Shown: one piece after another, positions 1 through 11,950 of the stretch
How positions within the stretch are numbered: position 1 is the first letter of the stretch
How the letters are laid out: every line of letters starts with the position of its first letter
NCBI GenBank assembly: GCA_947359465.1
Contig: OX375879.1
Span: 118,126,557-118,190,556, forward strand
DNA: 64,000 bases
Source of the DNA: Metellina segmentata
Lineage: Eukaryota; Arthropoda; Arachnida; Araneae; Tetragnathidae
Direction: 5' to 3'
The notes under the pieces: generated by a model
Told to the model about the DNA's origin: nothing
Databases searched by the model: none
What the model saw: the letters and a program-made list of their open reading frames with translations, nothing else
Program-made: the position numbers and the translations under genes

Positions 1-790
1 AATATACTTTGATTGCTTTTTCAGTAGCGTCATACTGATGAAAGATCTGCTAAAAATAGGAATATATTCTTGTGGAACTGTGATGGAAAACCGAAAAATT
101 TGCCCAAAGAATTTAAAGTTATAGGTTCCTCATGAAATCAAATGTTTTCAGTGCATAAACTCTCCGAGCATTCTATGTACAACTTGAGTAGACAAAAAAA
201 CAGATACATCTTTTATCTACAAATGTTAAAAATGAGAGTTGTTTGGTTACCAGAAGGAAAGGATCAGAAAAAAAATTTAGTGCAGTCCCCCGTAGCTTTC
301 GCGGATTATAATAAACATATGTGAGGAGTTGATTTGACTGACCAACAAAGAAAATATTTTTCAGTAGTTAGGAAATCATCTAAATGGTGGTGGTATGTGT
401 TTTTTCCTTTCTACTTGACACTGCCATTAGCAATGCCTACATTTTGCACAAAACAACCAACTCTCCACCGATAAAAGCGATCATTTCAACTCTATGATTT
501 CAAGTTAGAACCGATTGACGAGCTGGCAAAAGAAATATTTCAGAATTTTTCACTACTCCTATTCACGCTCACAAGAAAAGAAAAATCGATGGACGCAGAA
601 GGACTCGAGTCCTTTGTCGTAAGCTTGGACTTAAAAACTATAAGCGGACGTTCCATTGAAAGCTCCTTTGAGTGTCATACTTGCAAAATGTGCTTGTGTC
701 AGAATTGTTTTAAAGATGATTAGGGTTTTAATGCTGACGAAATTGCTCTATTCAAGAATATTCCAGAATTTCAGTAACTTTATTTTTTAA
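1..790 (+). pseudogene. piggyBac transposase, C-terminal half (left-arm copy, broken)
   Basis: Reading through stops and frameshifts gives piggyBac/PGBD hallmarks in order: a segment ending in LMKDLLK (near 35-55), an Asp-Tyr-Asn-Lys-His-Met motif at about 300-320, then GVDLTDQQRKYFSVVRKSSK and three Trp residues (330-400), and a C-terminal Cys-rich stretch with CxxC pairs at about 670-720. In the family these are the end of the DDE/D catalytic domain and the C-terminal zinc-finger-like domain. A TGA directly follows the Met of the Asp-Tyr-Asn motif where the family has Gly, so the frame is dead here. The N-terminal part lies left of the window. Confidence 0.8.
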
Positions 791-1944
791 ATCTCTCTCT
801 CGATACTGTTAACAGATATACTTCAAATTCATCATAAGTAAAAAAGTGTTTATTTAGAGCAAATTTTATGTTTGATCTTGATTTGCTGTGAAAGAAATTT
901 TCTACAAAAAAATTATCATTAGTACTGGAGAAATATATATTTATGGTAATTATTGTGAGAATATAATGCAAGTATATATTCTGTAAAAACCCGAACTAAT
1001 CCAGATTTTAAAATATTTCTTAAGGAAAACAGAATATAAATTAATTAGCTACAATTTTGTATTTATTATTGACAAACAAATCTATTCAATACCTCAATAT
1101 TAAGGTGATAGAAATGTTTTTATTTGATACTTTTCTACTTCAACCTGTGAATGTATGTTATAATAGATTTTTAAATGAATAAAATTTAATATTTTTGACA
1201 CGTTCCCGGAACCTTAGCTTAAGAATACCCATCTCCTAAATTAGGCTGAGTTCTCGATACGTGACAAACCTTTACTTCTTCTAAACACACGGTGAGCATA
1301 CAAATCTTAAATACATGGTTTTGCTATGAATCCCATTTTTGAAGGTTTTCGATTTTTGTGGATGCATAAGGGGACAATGCATCTTAGAAATGCTATTCAT
1401 TTGGATAAATCATATAATAGTTTCATGTGTTATTTGCTACATTACATCATCAATGGATGAAAAAAAACATGAGCTTTGCATATTTTCTGTTTGCACGATA
1501 AATGTTCTGGGGCAAAATGTCTAAAATATTTTTCTTTCTTCATGCTTATAAGGTTTATATTTTGTTTACATATTGTTTTTTTATTTGGTCATGCATGCAG
1601 CTCATTCTGTTCGTAACCTCATGCCATAAAATCCAAATAACCAACTCTAGATTACAGTTAAAGACAAATTGAAAATGAAAACTTTTGATCGATCAGATGT
1701 ATCAAAAATAATTCTATAATTCTTGCTCTAAAAGCAAATATACCCTTAAAAAGAATTCGATAATTCATGCTATAATTTTAAATACAATTTCCCACTCTAC
1801 TTATTTTTTTATCCCATGTTTGGTTTTGGGGCAGTAGAGAATATATCGGTCTGGTTCCTTTGAACTGAGTGCTCAATGGGCATTTGCCTCCAGCAAATTC
1901 TTCAACCTTACCCTTGATATTCCCACAATGCGAAATTTCAAATG

Positions 1945-1968
1945 GGTATTTACCACCCAAGGGGTTAA
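1945..1968 (+). repeat. Possible piggyBac-like terminus next to TTAA (left arm)
   Basis: The plus strand reads CCACCCAAGGGG directly followed by TTAA at 1965-1968; the mirror copy is TTAA at 8584-8587 followed by CCCCTTGGGTGG. piggyBac elements insert at TTAA and usually begin with a run of C. This end lies about 1.2 kb downstream of the transposase reading and could be its 3' terminus. No matching opposite end was found. Confidence 0.35.
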
Positions 1969-3507
1969 CTCTGGACCTCTAAAGAAAGGTAAAAAAAAAT
2001 CGTAAGTGAACAATTCGAGGCGTACAAGTGACGGGAACTTTGAAGCCTGAGGGAGATGAGACCTCGCGTCGATAAGTCAGCTTTTCTTGTATACAAAACC
2101 ATTTGTCTCGATCGGTAACCAGAAATAATTTTGAAAACAGTAGCCCAGAAGAAATGGTCGGGGGGTATGTTTTAATCAAAAGAAAAAAATTCTAAGAATG
2201 CTAGCATAGCATAAGAATGAGATGACATTATTAGTAGTTGAGTTTATGTTTTCCCTCATCTGACCAGGTTTTGGTCTTTTAGAATAGATGTTGTCACAAA
2301 TTTAAAACAAATGAAGGAACTACTACACTTTTTTATTTTGAGTGACGTCACTTTCAACGCAAAATTTCACTCAAGTACTTAATCGCTTTTATTTTTATGT
2401 GAAATTTATTTCCAAGACAGGTTTTCTACCTATGCATATATAATAGTAACTGAAAAAGAAATAAATTGTAAAGAAAGAATTTGAATTGCTAGTAAAAAAT
2501 GCTACTTTTTCGATTTATTAGTGAGAGTTTGGTGATAACAGTAATGTGTGAAATTTATTTCAAATAAGCAAAAGTTTCCACACTTAAAGGTTTGCCTATC
2601 TTAGTGTTTTTTTAGGAAAACCTGCATATTTTTAAAAGTTCTCACAAATAGTAAAACTTTTATTTCAAGGACATAATTTCGGCGTAACTATAGTAATACT
2701 TCAGTGATTTATCAAGATGCTTTTGGTCATCCATTTTAAAAGAAACCATTATCAAAAATTCACTTTGCTTTGAGATTCTATTTATAAGGAATAATTATTG
2801 AAAAATAACTACTTTTATCACTGTATTATATTTCCGAAAAACTTTTTAAACATCAATTTCAAAGTAAAAAAATATATTATTTCCATAAAAAAAAACCCGA
2901 ATTTTTGATATGTTGCTTTAAAAATAAGGTAAAAAATTGCAAATTTATTGCCGAGAGATAATACAACAGAAAACGTATAACTTATATATTCTAGTTGCAA
3001 GAGATTTGAAATAAACGAGATAAGAGGGAAATATATATATAAATTGCAGTTTTAAAACAATTAATGAACAAATATGTATTTAAAATTATACGTAGAGCAT
3101 AATATGTTTGTTTAATTAAAATTGAAAAAATGTTTTCATCGTTTTATTACAAGTAATTTCCCTTATTGCTTTACATTTCCGCTAAATTTCACCAAAGAAA
3201 AGTATTCTTATAAATACAAAAATGTGTTTTTTTCTAACAATTTTTTATCCTTTTTTTCTTTCCGAGATTAAAAGATGTTGTGTAATGGTCACTGAACGTC
3301 AGCAAACACCCATGTCCAGTTCTAAGATTGACTTATAAGTTAAAAAGAACACTTTCCATACGACCCCCCCTCATTTAAAACAGCTGAGGGTTTCGGATCT
3401 GTTGTACGGTCTTCTGATGATGAGTAAAAGGGGGGAAAGAAATAGTTAGCTATAATACTACTGATACTCGGGCGTTTTGGGTTTCTGAGGACGTGATCTT
3501 CAGACCC

Positions 3508-3528
3508 GTATGGCTGTTAGAGGGTTAA
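3508..3528 (+). repeat. Possible piggyBac-like terminus next to TTAA (left arm)
   Basis: The plus strand reads GGCTGTTAGAGGG followed by TTAA at 3525-3528. The mirror copy has TTAA at 7025-7028 followed by CCCTCTAACAGCC. The C-run start and TTAA context fit a piggyBac end. It is a second candidate 3' end for the transposase at 1-790, or the end of a separate non-autonomous element. Confidence 0.4.
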
Positions 3529-4901
3529 TAATTATTTCTTGAATTAATTTAAATCATGAGAGATTTGAGAAACCTCAACAGATTTAACGTGCACCAGAGA
3601 TTTGAGAAACATAACATCCTCAACAGATTGAACGTGTACCAGAGATTAAAACACGTTAGTCTAAATCGTATTCTTCAAATGGAATTAAACATTTTTTTTT
3701 GTTGAGACATTTGGGCAATATCACTTTCATCTTTTGCCTTAATCACTACATCTTTTTTCCATGATATTTTGTCGTTGTTTATCATCAGAGAGCCAGTCAA
3801 AATCATAAAATGGTTTGATGGAGGGTGAAGATTTAGTGGAAGCTTATGGGCCCTCTATCTCCCGGTGCTAAGGAAAAAAAAATAACGGTACACAGGATAT
3901 TTTTATTAGCAGAAATAAAAAAAAATATATGGAATAAATCGGCTTGGAAACTGGAGTGTCAGAGAGAAACTGCAAGAGAAAACATGGACGCAATAACATT
4001 GCACCGAAGAGACATGGCAACAACCACCGGTATTATTTACCACAAGCTTCTTTCACAATGAAAATCATCTTTCTCGAGAAATTAAAAAAAAGTTATTGTA
4101 GTAAAATAAATTATCTCAACATGTTTAAAAAAGATTAAAAAGTTAAACTTTATCCAATGAAAAACAAGAATAAATTCATTTAAAATTGAAGAAAAGTACA
4201 CCCATTTTTGTCTCAAAAAAAATCTAATTGTTGTTCTCAGATCAGCCCCTTTTTATTAACAAGACATAACGCTTTGAACAATACTTTTTATTTAAAAAAA
4301 ATTACTTTATGTTCTTGCATTTACCTTTAGAATTCAAATCGTTCAACGAATAAAATTTCTGGTGGACAAATATTGCCATGTTAATTTAAAAGCATATAAT
4401 TTGATTATTACTTTCAAAGAACACTGGTTCTGTGTTCACAATGTGTAAGATATGTTCCAAATACTTTGATGAATTTATTGATTTGACACCCTAACACAAT
4501 TAATAAACCGTACACTTTTATTTATTTTCATAAGCAGATGACTAAATGGTAATAGTCTGTTGGATTTAGTTTTTTTTATAATTTGAGTAACAATTCAACA
4601 AAACTATGATACCTTTAAGTCAATTGGTGTGGTAATCTTTGTCTTTTAAATTCTCAATGCATTCAGTGAATTTCAACCTGTATCCATTTGTTTGATTTTA
4701 TCTTGTAGCAAATTCAGGGATTAGGGTCAGGTGGGGTAAAACAGTTATAAAAAGAGGTGCTTTTTCATTTATACCTAATTTGCAAAAAATATATATTGGT
4801 TATTTTTGCAAAAAAATTGTATCAAATATGCAACTTAATATTCTTCTCTGCATTTTAGAAACAATTTTAGCAAAAAATAATACAAATTAGTAATTATAAT
4901 G

Positions 4902-5651
4902 CTGTTTTAAAACATGTTGTCAATTACCTGTTTTACCCCATACCGTGGGGGAAAATAAGCCGGCCTCTTCGAAAAGAGCATCGAACATTTAGCGGGTGTG
5001 AGGGGAAGGAACAGGTTTTCGTGGAAGGAATGCAATATTTTCGGAAAGATAAGATGTTGTTTCAAAACGTTTCTTGCGGAAAAAAAGAATTTTACCTCAA
5101 GGCGGCGGGTGTTTGGCATTGGGTTACGTAATGGACTGGTTACCATGCACGGTTACCGTTAGACATGAAATATAGTTTAGAATTGATCGTGGTCTTTTAG
5201 AATTGGATATTTGACGATGGTCATATCTGGGGATCTGCGCTATTGCTGGGTTATCAATATGGATGAGTGATTTGTAGAATTTTTTACTGATTTTGCCAAA
5301 GAACTGTTTAAGTTCAAGAATTCCGAGTTCTCGGATTTTGGCATTTCTGTAGAACCATGGGCTATTAGTGATGATTCTCAGGGTGGAATTTTGAAGAGCC
5401 TCTAATTTACTCATATGGGATTTAGCAGCATATCCCCAGACCTGACAAGCATAACTGATTACTGATCTGAGCATGGAAGTGTATATGAGCAACTTATTTT
5501 TATGGACAATTCAGAGTTCCTTGCAATTAGGGGATAAACAATACTTCTTGCCGCAAGGAACTTGGCTCTAAGGGTGGATATATGTTTACTCCAAGTTAAG
5601 TTTCTGTCCAACGTGACACCAAGGTATATACAATTATGGGTCCAAGGGGTC
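4902..5651. other. Unique spacer at the centre of the palindrome
   Basis: 750 bp that are not mirrored. Positions 5124-5645 hold a jockey-type LINE fragment on the minus strand (separate entry). Positions 4902-5120 show no feature I recognise; the stretch is somewhat richer in GC than the arms. The arms end abruptly on both sides of this spacer. Confidence 0.85.
5124..5645 (-). mobile_element. jockey-type LINE fragment (end of reverse transcriptase ORF)
   Basis: An open 122-codon piece at 5124-5492 contains YTSMLRSVISYACQVWGYAA, then KLEALQNSTLRIITN, then HIDNPAIAQIPRYDHR. This is the usual C-terminal part of jockey-clade ORF2, after the reverse transcriptase palm. Upstream on the minus strand (5492-5645), in another frame, comes LGVTLDRNLTWSKHI, the conserved block just before it. 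The fragment is truncated on both sides and frameshifted, so it is not active. Confidence 0.8.
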
Positions 5652-8600
5652 CATTATAATTACTAATTTGTATTATTTTTTGCTAAAATTGTTTCTAAAA
5701 TGCAGAGAAGAATATTAAGTTGCATATTTGATACAATTTTTTTGCAAAAATAACCAATATATATTTTTTGCAAATTAGGTATAAATGAAAAAGCACCTCT
5801 TTTTATAACTGTTTTACCCCACCTGACCCTAATCCCTGAATTTGCTACAAGATAAAATCAAACAAATGGATACAGGTTGAAATTCACTGAATGCATTGAG
5901 AATTTAAAAGACAAAGATTACCACACCAATTGACTTAAAGGTATCATAGTTTTGTTGAATTGTTACTCAAATTATAAAAAAAACTAAATCCAACAGACTA
6001 TTACCATTTAGTCATCTGCTTATGAAAATAAATAAAAGTGTACGGTTTATTAATTGTGTTAGGGTGTCAAATCAATAAATTCATCAAAGTATTTGGAACA
6101 TATCTTACACATTGTGAACACAGAACCAGTGTTCTTTGAAAGTAATAATCAAATTATATGCTTTTAAATTAACATGGCAATATTTGTCCACCAGAAATTT
6201 TATTCGTTGAACGATTTGAATTCTAAAGGTAAATGCAAGAACATAAAGTAATTTTTTTTAAATAAAAAGTATTGTTCAAAGCGTTATGTCTTGTTAATAA
6301 AAAGGGGCTGATCTGAGAACAACAATTAGATTTTTTTTGAGACAAAAATGGGTGTACTTTTCTTCAATTTTAAATGAATTTATTCTTGTTTTTCATTGGA
6401 TAAAGTTTAACTTTTTAATCTTTTTTAAACATGTTGAGATAATTTATTTTACTACAATAACTTTTTTTTAATTTCTCGAGAAAGATGATTTTCATTGTGA
6501 AAGAAGCTTGTGGTAAATAATACCGGTGGTTGTTGCCATGTCTCTTCGGTGCAATGTTATTGCGTCCATGTTTTCTCTTGCAGTTTCTCTCTGACACTCC
6601 AGTTTCCAAGCCGATTTATTCCATATATTTTTTTTTATTTCTGCTAATAAAAATATCCTGTGTACCGTTATTTTTTTTTCCTTAGCACCGGGAGATAGAG
6701 GGCCCATAAGCTTCCACTAAATCTTCACCCTCCATCAAACCATTTTATGATTTTGACTGGCTCTCTGATGATAAACAACGACAAAATATCATGGAAAAAA
6801 GATGTAGTGATTAAGGCAAAAGATGAAAGTGATATTGCCCAAATGTCTCAACAAAAAAAAATGTTTAATTCCATTTGAAGAATACGATTTAGACTAACGT
6901 GTTTTAATCTCTGGTACACGTTCAATCTGTTGAGGATGTTATGTTTCTCAAATCTCTGGTGCACGTTAAATCTGTTGAGGTTTCTCAAATCTCTCATGAT
7001 TTAAATTAATTCAAGAAATAATTATTAACCCTCTAACAGCCATACGGGTCTGAAGATCACGTCCTCAGAAACCCAAAACGCCCGAGTATCAGTAGTATTA
7101 TAGCTAACTATTTCTTTCCCCCCTTTTACTCATCATCAGAAGACCGTACAACAGATCCGAAACCCTCAGCTGTTTTAAATGAGGGGGGGTCGTATGGAAA
7201 GTGTTCTTTTTAACTTATAAGTCAATCTTAGAACTGGACATGGGTGTTTGCTGACGTTCAGTGACCATTACACAACATCTTTTAATCTCGGAAAGAAAAA
7301 AAGGATAAAAAATTGTTAGAAAAAAACACATTTTTGTATTTATAAGAATACTTTTCTTTGGTGAAATTTAGCGGAAATGTAAAGCAATAAGGGAAATTAC
7401 TTGTAATAAAACGATGAAAACATTTTTTCAATTTTAATTAAACAAACATATTATGCTCTACGTATAATTTTAAATACATATTTGTTCATTAATTGTTTTA
7501 AAACTGCAATTTATATATATATTTCCCTCTTATCTCGTTTATTTCAAATCTCTTGCAACTAGAATATATAAGTTATACGTTTTCTGTTGTATTATCTCTC
7601 GGCAATAAATTTGCAATTTTTTACCTTATTTTTAAAGCAACATATCAAAAATTCGGGTTTTTTTTTATGGAAATAATATATTTTTTTACTTTGAAATTGA
7701 TGTTTAAAAAGTTTTTCGGAAATATAATACAGTGATAAAAGTAGTTATTTTTCAATAATTATTCCTTATAAATAGAATCTCAAAGCAAAGTGAATTTTTG
7801 ATAATGGTTTCTTTTAAAATGGATGACCAAAAGCATCTTGATAAATCACTGAAGTATTACTATAGTTACGCCGAAATTATGTCCTTGAAATAAAAGTTTT
7901 ACTATTTGTGAGAACTTTTAAAAATATGCAGGTTTTCCTAAAAAAACACTAAGATAGGCAAACCTTTAAGTGTGGAAACTTTTGCTTATTTGAAATAAAT
8001 TTCACACATTACTGTTATCACCAAACTCTCACTAATAAATCGAAAAAGTAGCATTTTTTACTAGCAATTCAAATTCTTTCTTTACAATTTATTTCTTTTT
8101 CAGTTACTATTATATATGCATAGGTAGAAAACCTGTCTTGGAAATAAATTTCACATAAAAAATAAAAGCGATTAAGTACTTGAGTGAAATTTTGCGTTGA
8201 AAGTGACGTCACTCAAAATAAAAAAGTGTAGTAGTTCCTTCATTTGTTTTAAATTTGTGACAACATCTATTCTAAAAGACCAAAACCTGGTCAGATGAGG
8301 GAAAACATAACTCAACTACTAATAATGTCATCTCATTCTTATGCTATGCTAGCATTCTTAGAATTTTTTTCTTTTGATTAAAACATACCCCCCGACCATT
8401 TCTTCTGGGCTACTGTTTTCAAAATTATTTCTGGTTACCGATCGAGACAAATGGTTTGTATACAAGAAAAGCTGACTTATCGACGCGAGGTCTCATCTCC
8501 CTCAGGCTTCAAAGTTCCCGTCACTTGTACGCCTCGAATTGTTCACTTACGATTTTTTTTTACCTTTCTTTAGAGGTCCAGAGTTAACCCCTTGGGTGGT

Positions 8601-10552
8601 AAATACCCATTTGAAATTTCGCATTGTGGGAATATCAAGGGTAAGGTTGAAGAATTTGCTGGAGGCAAATGCCCATTGAGCACTCAGTTCAAAGGAACCA
8701 GACCGATATATTCTCTACTGCCCCAAAACCAAACATGGGATAAAAAAATAAGTAGAGTGGGAAATTGTATTTAAAATTATAGCATGAATTATCGAATTCT
8801 TTTTAAGGGTATATTTGCTTTTAGAGCAAGAATTATAGAATTATTTTTGATACATCTGATCGATCAAAAAGTTTTCATTTTCAATTTGTCTTTAACTGTA
8901 ATCTAGAGTTGGTTATTTGGATTTTATGGCATGAGGTTACGAACAGAATGAGCTGCATGCATGACCAAATAAAAAAACAATATGTAAACAAAATATAAAC
9001 CTTATAAGCATGAAGAAAGAAAAATATTTTAGACATTTTGCCCCAGAACATTTATCGTGCAAACAGAAAATATGCAAAGCTCATGTTTTTTTTCATCCAT
9101 TGATGATGTAATGTAGCAAATAACACATGAAACTATTATATGATTTATCCAAATGAATAGCATTTCTAAGATGCATTGTCCCCTTATGCATCCACAAAAA
9201 TCGAAAACCTTCAAAAATGGGATTCATAGCAAAACCATGTATTTAAGATTTGTATGCTCACCGTGTGTTTAGAAGAAGTAAAGGTTTGTCACGTATCGAG
9301 AACTCAGCCTAATTTAGGAGATGGGTATTCTTAAGCTAAGGTTCCGGGAACGTGTCAAAAATATTAAATTTTATTCATTTAAAAATCTATTATAACATAC
9401 ATTCACAGGTTGAAGTAGAAAAGTATCAAATAAAAACATTTCTATCACCTTAATATTGAGGTATTGAATAGATTTGTTTGTCAATAATAAATACAAAATT
9501 GTAGCTAATTAATTTATATTCTGTTTTCCTTAAGAAATATTTTAAAATCTGGATTAGTTCGGGTTTTTACAGAATATATACTTGCATTATATTCTCACAA
9601 TAATTACCATAAATATATATTTCTCCAGTACTAATGATAATTTTTTTGTAGAAAATTTCTTTCACAGCAAATCAAGATCAAACATAAAATTTGCTCTAAA
9701 TAAACACTTTTTTACTTATGATGAATTTGAAGTATATCTGTTAACAGTATCGAGAGAGAGATTTAAAAAATAAAGTTACTGAAATTCTGGAATATTCTTG
9801 AATAGAGCAATTTCGTCAGCATTAAAACCCTAATCATCTTTAAAACAATTCTGACACAAGCACATTTTGCAAGTATGACACTCAAAGGAGCTTTCAATGG
9901 AACGTCCGCTTATAGTTTTTAAGTCCAAGCTTACGACAAAGGACTCGAGTCCTTCTGCGTCCATCGATTTTTCTTTTCTTGTGAGCGTGAATAGGAGTAG
10001 TGAAAAATTCTGAAATATTTCTTTTGCCAGCTCGTCAATCGGTTCTAACTTGAAATCATAGAGTTGAAATGATCGCTTTTATCGGTGGAGAGTTGGTTGT
10101 TTTGTGCAAAATGTAGGCATTGCTAATGGCAGTGTCAAGTAGAAAGGAAAAAACACATACCACCACCATTTAGATGATTTCCTAACTACTGAAAAATATT
10201 TTCTTTGTTGGTCAGTCAAATCAACTCCTCACATATGTTTATTATAATCCGCGAAAGCTACGGGGGACTGCACTAAATTTTTTTTCTGATCCTTTCCTTC
10301 TGGTAACCAAACAACTCTCATTTTTAACATTTGTAGATAAAAGATGTATCTGTTTTTTTGTCTACTCAAGTTGTACATAGAATGCTCGGAGAGTTTATGC
10401 ACTGAAAACATTTGATTTCATGAGGAACCTATAACTTTAAATTCTTTGGGCAAATTTTTCGGTTTTCCATCACAGTTCCACAAGAATATATTCCTATTTT
10501 TAGCAGATCTTTCATCAGTATGACGCTACTGAAAAAGCAATCAAAGTATATT
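5652..10552 (-). repeat. Right arm of the giant inverted repeat
   Basis: Reverse-complement partner of 1-4901. Its outer limit at 10552 is only the mate of window base 1; the match may continue to the left of the window. The piggyBac reading continues from this arm into 10553-10960, so the right copy shows more of the transposase than the left one. The near identity of the arms means either a very recent duplication, continuing gene conversion, or a fold-back assembly or read artefact. Homopolymer-only differences are also what sequencing error on one molecule would give. Confidence 0.97.
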
Positions 10553-10960
10553 GTGTGGCTTTTATGGGTTATGTCTTTTACTAGATGCATCATAACATCA
10601 TATCCCAATCAATTTGTTGATCCCGGGGTGTTGTCTTTTTTCCCACAGTACATTTAAGTGTGTATCCTAAGTAAGGTGTACACAGCATCCAAATTTTGAT
10701 GCCTCGTTTGGCGGGTTTTAAGGGCATATATTGTATAATGCCCAAACGTCCTTTAAATTTAACGAGTGCTTCGTCAACTGATAACTGAGCGTACGGCTTA
10801 AAATGCTCGGAAAAATTTTTGCGCAAATATGTTTGTAATGGTTCTACTTTTTGTAAGAAATTGAAATTTTCACTTTCCTTCTTAAGTTCGGATTCCCTGT
10901 CCGATATATGAAAATAGTGCTTTATTCGTAAAAAATCTATTTTTACTCACCCTCGTATTT
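9770..10960 (-). pseudogene. piggyBac transposase (right-arm copy, broken)
   Basis: Minus-strand mate of the 1-790 copy, extended outward past the palindrome limit. From about 10960 downward it reads a region ending in FSEHFKPYAQ, then LSVDEALVKFKGR and QYMPLKPAKRGIKIW (10,780-10,690). This is the conserved piggyBac DDE block, with Asp-Glu in the usual catalytic context. The longest open piece is 78 codons (10590-10826). It ends at a stop, then the reading shifts frame and passes into the arm, where it carries the same in-frame TGA as the left copy. It is a non-functional relic. I could not find a convincing 5' terminal repeat between 10,960 and 17,600. Confidence 0.82.
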
Positions 10961-11687
10961 CCGAGTGTTTCGTTACCCAGGCATTTTAAAAGCAAAATAT
11001 CTCACAAAAGTTTATCCGATCCGCAGACAGAGTGAAGAAGCTATTATGTGTAGTTAGAAAAGGACCCCCTGACACCTGATGATCGCTTAAGCTGACAGGT
11101 CGATCTTCGAGACCCTTTCCTCACCGGTAGAGGGGAAGATACGCTGATTAGTTTAAGGCCGGTTCGGGCGGACAGCGGTCGTCTGGATGTAAAGCCGTCT
11201 CGGGCGGTTTGGCATTCAGAGGGAAACAATAAATATTTTAATCAATAAATTGCCTTAAATAATAATAATCCCTGAATTTTACTACAAGATGAATCCATTT
11301 TCTATAGGCTAGTGTATGTTAAATCTGTTGCTACCAGACTAAAGGGGCAGATGGGAGAACAACATTTTAAATCGATAAATTTTAATTCAAGAAATACATA
11401 GGTTTGAAAATTAAAATCTTGTTATATTAAAGGAAATAATACATTATTTTGGAAACTATTGAATGTTTCTCACCCAGTCATTTCCGAATTGTTCTTTCAC
11501 AACTTTTGCCATAGCAGATGTGATTTTAGCAAAAAAAAAAATATTGACTTGACCTAGTTTCTGATTAGGTAAAAAAACTTTTTAGGGTTCCGTTTTCAAT
11601 ACAACGCCATTTCATATGGTTGGACTTTTTCTCACGGGTAGAAAAAAACAATGGTGCACGCTAAAGCTGTCGAGAAAGACGCACCGA
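10961..11687. other. Unassigned DNA between piggyBac relic and minisatellite
   Basis: No gene seen. At 11,060-11,230 there is a GC-richer patch with one chance ORF on the minus strand. At 11,280-11,370 one unit related to the ~210-bp tandem array of 14.5-15.2 kb appears (Tyr-rich-free AT DNA with the block AGGCTAGTGTATGTTAAATC followed by CTGTTG and an ACCAGACTAAAGGGG block). Confidence 0.5.
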
Positions 11688-11950
11688 CCAGAGATTTGAG
11701 AAACATGACCCTACAACAGATTGAACATGGACCAGAGATTTGAGAAACATGACCCTACAACAGATTGAACGTGCACCAGAGATTTGAGAAACATGACCCT
11801 ACAACAAATTGAACGTGCACCAGAGATTTGAGAAACATGACCCTACAACAGATTGAACGTGCACCAGAGATTTGAGAAACATGACCCTACAACAGATTGA
11901 ACGTGCACCAGAGATTTGGGAAACTTGACATCCTGCCCTACAACAACAGA
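11688..11950 (+). repeat. 44-bp minisatellite, six units
   Basis: Successive copies of CCAGAGATTTG start at 11688, 11732, 11776, 11820, 11864 and 11908, giving a regular 44-bp period. Each unit also has GAAACATGACCCTACAACAG and ATTGAACGTGCA. The same unit occurs in degenerate form in both palindrome arms (3555-3650 and its mirror). Read on the minus strand, the block GGTGCACGTTCAATCTGTTG is close to the core of the SINE copies elsewhere in the window. Confidence 0.92.

Larger units (their letters stand above)
1..4901 (+). repeat. Left arm of a giant inverted repeat (palindrome)
   Basis: This arm is the reverse complement of 5652-10552. Base p pairs with about 10553-p, and the pairing breaks exactly after 4901. 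The arm starts at or before the first base of the window, so its true length is unknown. I compared long stretches by eye and saw no substitutions, only four 1-bp length differences in homopolymer runs (near 1684, 2098, 2244 and 2395). Contents: the 3' half of a piggyBac transposase (1-790), AT-rich DNA without a convincing gene (790-3480), piggyBac-like TTAA-flanked ends (1965 and 3525), two or three units of a minisatellite also found at 11.7 kb (3555-3650), and more AT-rich DNA to 4901. The short ORFs in it are mirrored in the other arm and look like chance ORFs. Confidence 0.97.

Noticed and set aside
780..9773. Mirrored 60-70-codon ORFs in the palindrome arms as duplicated genes
   Set aside because: No family motifs; they occur twice only because the DNA is mirrored, so duplication is no sign of conservation.
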